DNA from: JANQLU01 sp964434955
GTDB lineage: Bacteria; Planctomycetota; Planctomycetia; Pirellulales; Pirellulaceae
Length of the DNA stretch: 6,967 nucleotides
Reading direction: 5' to 3'
Assembly (NCBI GenBank): GCA_964434955.1
Contig: CAYSXI010000232.1
Coordinates: 1 to 6,967, forward strand
Under the pieces are notes generated by a model that saw only the letters and a list, made by a program, of their open reading frames with translations, did not search any database and was not told the DNA's origin. Shown one piece after another: positions 5,311 through 6,967 of the stretch (position 1 is its first letter; each line of letters begins with the position of its first letter). The position numbers and the translations under genes are program-made.

Positions 5311-6912
5311 CTAGTAGCGTTTCACTTTCACATCGTTTTTCTGTTTTTTGCCAGGAGAACTTCGCCCATCGGTGATCAGCGTATCCAACGTTTCCTTGAG
5401 CAGCCGCACCTTTTCCGGCATCTCGGCGGCCAGATTGTTGGATTCGGAAATGTCGTCAGACAAGTTGTACAGTTGGATCGGTTGCGATTGGTCACCGCCC
5501 TTCGTCCAACCGCCAGATCCTTTGGCGGGAATGAACTTCCATTCGCCCAATCGGATCGCGGGTACGCCACGAATTGAAGTGCTGACCGCATTCTTTCGAA
5601 CTGGTTTTTCGATTCCCTGAAACAAGGGCAACAGGCTGAAACTGTCCTCGCCTGCGTCGGCCGGAAGTTTGGACCCCATGATCTCCGCGAACGTCGCAAG
5701 CAAGTCAGCCTGATGAATCAACTGATGGCAATTGGTATTTGCGGCGACTTTGCCAGGCCAGCGAACAATGAATGGAACGCGATGCCCTCCTTCCCAGGCA
5801 TCCGACTTGTAACCTCGTAGTTTCCCGCTCGGGTAGTGACCCATTTTCTCAAGTTGAGTTGCTCCAATATAAGGCGCGCACCCGTTGTCGCTCGTAAAGA
5901 CGACAAGCGTGTTGTGTTCTTCGCCGCTCACTTTGATTGCTTCCAGAACTTGACCGACGACCGCGTCCGTTTCCATGACGAAGTCTGCGTAGCGATTGAG
6001 TTTGCTTTTGCCAATCCACGGTTTGTTCACGGAAAGTGGCGTATGCGGTGAAGTCAAAGGCATGTAAATCAAAAAGGGTTTGTCGGATTTCGATTTACGC
6101 TTGATAAAATCTGCAACTCTCGAGCCCAAGGCGGGAAGAATCGGTTCGAGGGTCCAATCCTTGACTGCCGGGCCCTGCTGGCTGGCCTGGTTTTTTACAA
6201 ACAGCTTGGCGTTGGCATATTCACTGGGAATGCCAACCGTCCTTTCATTTTCAATAAAGCAGTAAGGTGGCCAGTTCGGCACGTCCGTCCCAAAGTACTC
6301 GTCAAACCCAACGGCCGTTGGTCCGCCTTTGATTGGTTTGGAAAAGGCCTGTTTCCAGGCGGCCCGTTGTTCCTCCGTCGCCACCAGACGTTTCTCGCCT
6401 CGATAGCCTGTGCTCGCAAACAGTTTTTTCTGGCCCTTGGGGATGGGCCAGTTCCATCCCAAGTGCCATTTGCCAATGCAGGCCGTCTGATACCCGTGCT
6501 TCTTTGCCAGGCTACCAATCGTCATTCGTTCAGGGGGAATTAATGGAGGTCCCCACAAGCCGACGATGCCCGATTGCAAACGAGAACGCCAATGGTAGCG
6601 GCCCGTCAACAACGTATACCGAGACGGAGAACAAACGCCCGAGGACGAATGAGCGTCGGTAAACTTCATGCCTTGCGCCGCCAAGCGATCGATGTGCGGC
6701 GTCGGGATCTTTCCACGGTCTGGATTGAAGCAGCGTACGTCGCCAAAGCCGAGATCATCTGCATAAATCACGACGATATTTGGGCGCTTCCCTTCTTTTT
6801 CTTGCCCGATTATTTCTCGCCCGTAGCTCAGACCGCAGGAAACAAGAAACCAGACGAGTGCCAGGCGTACCATTGCGCGGTTCATCGCAGGGATTTTTGT
6901 TTTGCTCACCAT
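5311..6912 (-). CDS. Secreted formylglycine-dependent sulfatase (arylsulfatase A-like)
   Basis: This enzyme hydrolyses sulfate esters. The 533-residue length is normal for the family. Numbered from the ATG at 6912, RPNIVVIYADDLGFGD (43-58) supplies the metal-binding Asp pair 52-53. C-S-P-S-R at 94-98 is the signature whose Cys94 becomes formylglycine. GKWHLG (147-152) gives Lys148 and His150, SPH gives His290, and TSDNG (340-344) gives Asp342/Asn343. Lys364 lies in GKLRGYK, followed by WEGGHRVPFIVRWPG. All expected active-site residues are present, so it should be active if matured by a formylglycine-generating enzyme encoded elsewhere. The N-terminus is an export signal (basic n-region, LALVWFLVSCGLSYG core) with a possible lipobox LVSC at 23-26. 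The ATG at 6912 has GGAAA 5 nt upstream; a TTG at 6924 is the only longer alternative before an in-frame TAG at 6933-6931. The specific substrate cannot be read from the sequence; sulfated polysaccharides are the usual planctomycete targets. Confidence 0.95.
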   Translation of the reverse strand: MVSKTKIPAMNRAMVRLALVWFLVSCGLSYGREIIGQEKEGKRPNIVVIYADDLGFGDVRCFNPDRGKIPTPHIDRLAAQGMKFTDAHSSSGVCSPSRYTLLTGRYHWRSRLQSGIVGLWGPPLIPPERMTIGSLAKKHGYQTACIGKWHLGWNWPIPKGQKKLFASTGYRGEKRLVATEEQRAAWKQAFSKPIKGGPTAVGFDEYFGTDVPNWPPYCFIENERTVGIPSEYANAKLFVKNQASQQGPAVKDWTLEPILPALGSRVADFIKRKSKSDKPFLIYMPLTSPHTPLSVNKPWIGKSKLNRYADFVMETDAVVGQVLEAIKVSGEEHNTLVVFTSDNGCAPYIGATQLEKMGHYPSGKLRGYKSDAWEGGHRVPFIVRWPGKVAANTNCHQLIHQADLLATFAEIMGSKLPADAGEDSFSLLPLFQGIEKPVRKNAVSTSIRGVPAIRLGEWKFIPAKGSGGWTKGGDQSQPIQLYNLSDDISESNNLAAEMPEKVRLLKETLDTLITDGRSSPGKKQKNDVKVKRY

Positions 6913-6967
6913 GCTAATTTCCAATCGGCGCTAATTTCCAATCGGCGCTAATTTCCAATCGGCGCTA
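6913..6967. repeat. Tandem array of a 17-bp repeat abutting the sulfatase start codon
   Basis: The unit GCTAATTTCCAATCGGC occurs three times in perfect head-to-tail copies (6913-6929, 6930-6946, 6947-6963). The first four bases of a fourth copy are visible at the window edge. On the minus strand each copy reads GCCGATTGGAAATTAGC, and the copy nearest the gene ends exactly at the sulfatase ATG. Each copy is an imperfect palindrome (GC..ATT-TCC-AAT..GC). There are no spacers. Array length beyond the window is unknown. Confidence 0.95.
6918..6922 (-). promoter_or_regulatory. Ribosome binding site of the sulfatase, inside the first repeat copy
   Basis: GGAAA on the minus strand lies 5 nt before the ATG at 6912. 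Identical GGAAA motifs recur every 17 bases upstream in the other repeat copies, but only this one is positioned to serve the start codon. Confidence 0.6.

Noticed and set aside
6913..6967. The repeat array as a CRISPR
   Set aside because: The 17-bp units are directly head-to-tail without spacers and abut a start codon, and there are no cas genes.

Overview
The window looks chromosomal and comes from a Planctomycetota-like bacterium (Rhodopirellula/Pirellulaceae type). Three things point there: an ECF sigma factor overlapping a serine/threonine protein kinase, three consecutive secreted proteins with C-terminal PEP-CTERM (exosortase) sorting signals, and a secreted FGly-type sulfatase. The lineage is an inference from gene content and moderate GC; no rRNA or other phylogenetic marker is present.

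Layout. Positions 1-1091 (minus strand) hold a two-gene regulatory unit: the ECF sigma factor is read first, and its stop codon overlaps the start of a kinase by 8 bp. The kinase runs off the left edge, leaving its N-terminal linker and the glycine loop. A divergent intergenic region (about 1092-1294) separates it from the plus-strand PEP-CTERM block. That block has a 275-aa protein (1295-2122) closed by a good intrinsic terminator (2144-2170), then a probable two-gene operon (2252-5258) encoding a 769-aa beta-helix repeat protein and, 16 bp later, a 226-aa protein. A convergent sulfatase (6912-5311, minus strand) fills the right end. Its start codon directly abuts an array of at least three perfect 17-bp tandem repeats that continues past the window edge, and its Shine-Dalgarno sequence lies in the first copy.

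How the parts may work together. The PEP-CTERM proteins should be exported by Sec, cut at the PEP motif by an exosortase encoded elsewhere, and delivered to the cell surface or exopolysaccharide matrix. The sulfatase should desulfate a sulfated polysaccharide or other sulfate ester in the envelope or outside the cell. The sigma factor and kinase are a plausible envelope or environmental signalling pair, but nothing in the sequence proves that they control the neighbouring genes. I found no RNA genes, transposases, CRISPR array, exosortase or anti-sigma factor. The most unusual signals are the 17-bp repeat array carrying the sulfatase ribosome binding site, the regular 25/50-residue repeat architecture of the 769-aa protein, and the translationally overlapping sigma/kinase pair.
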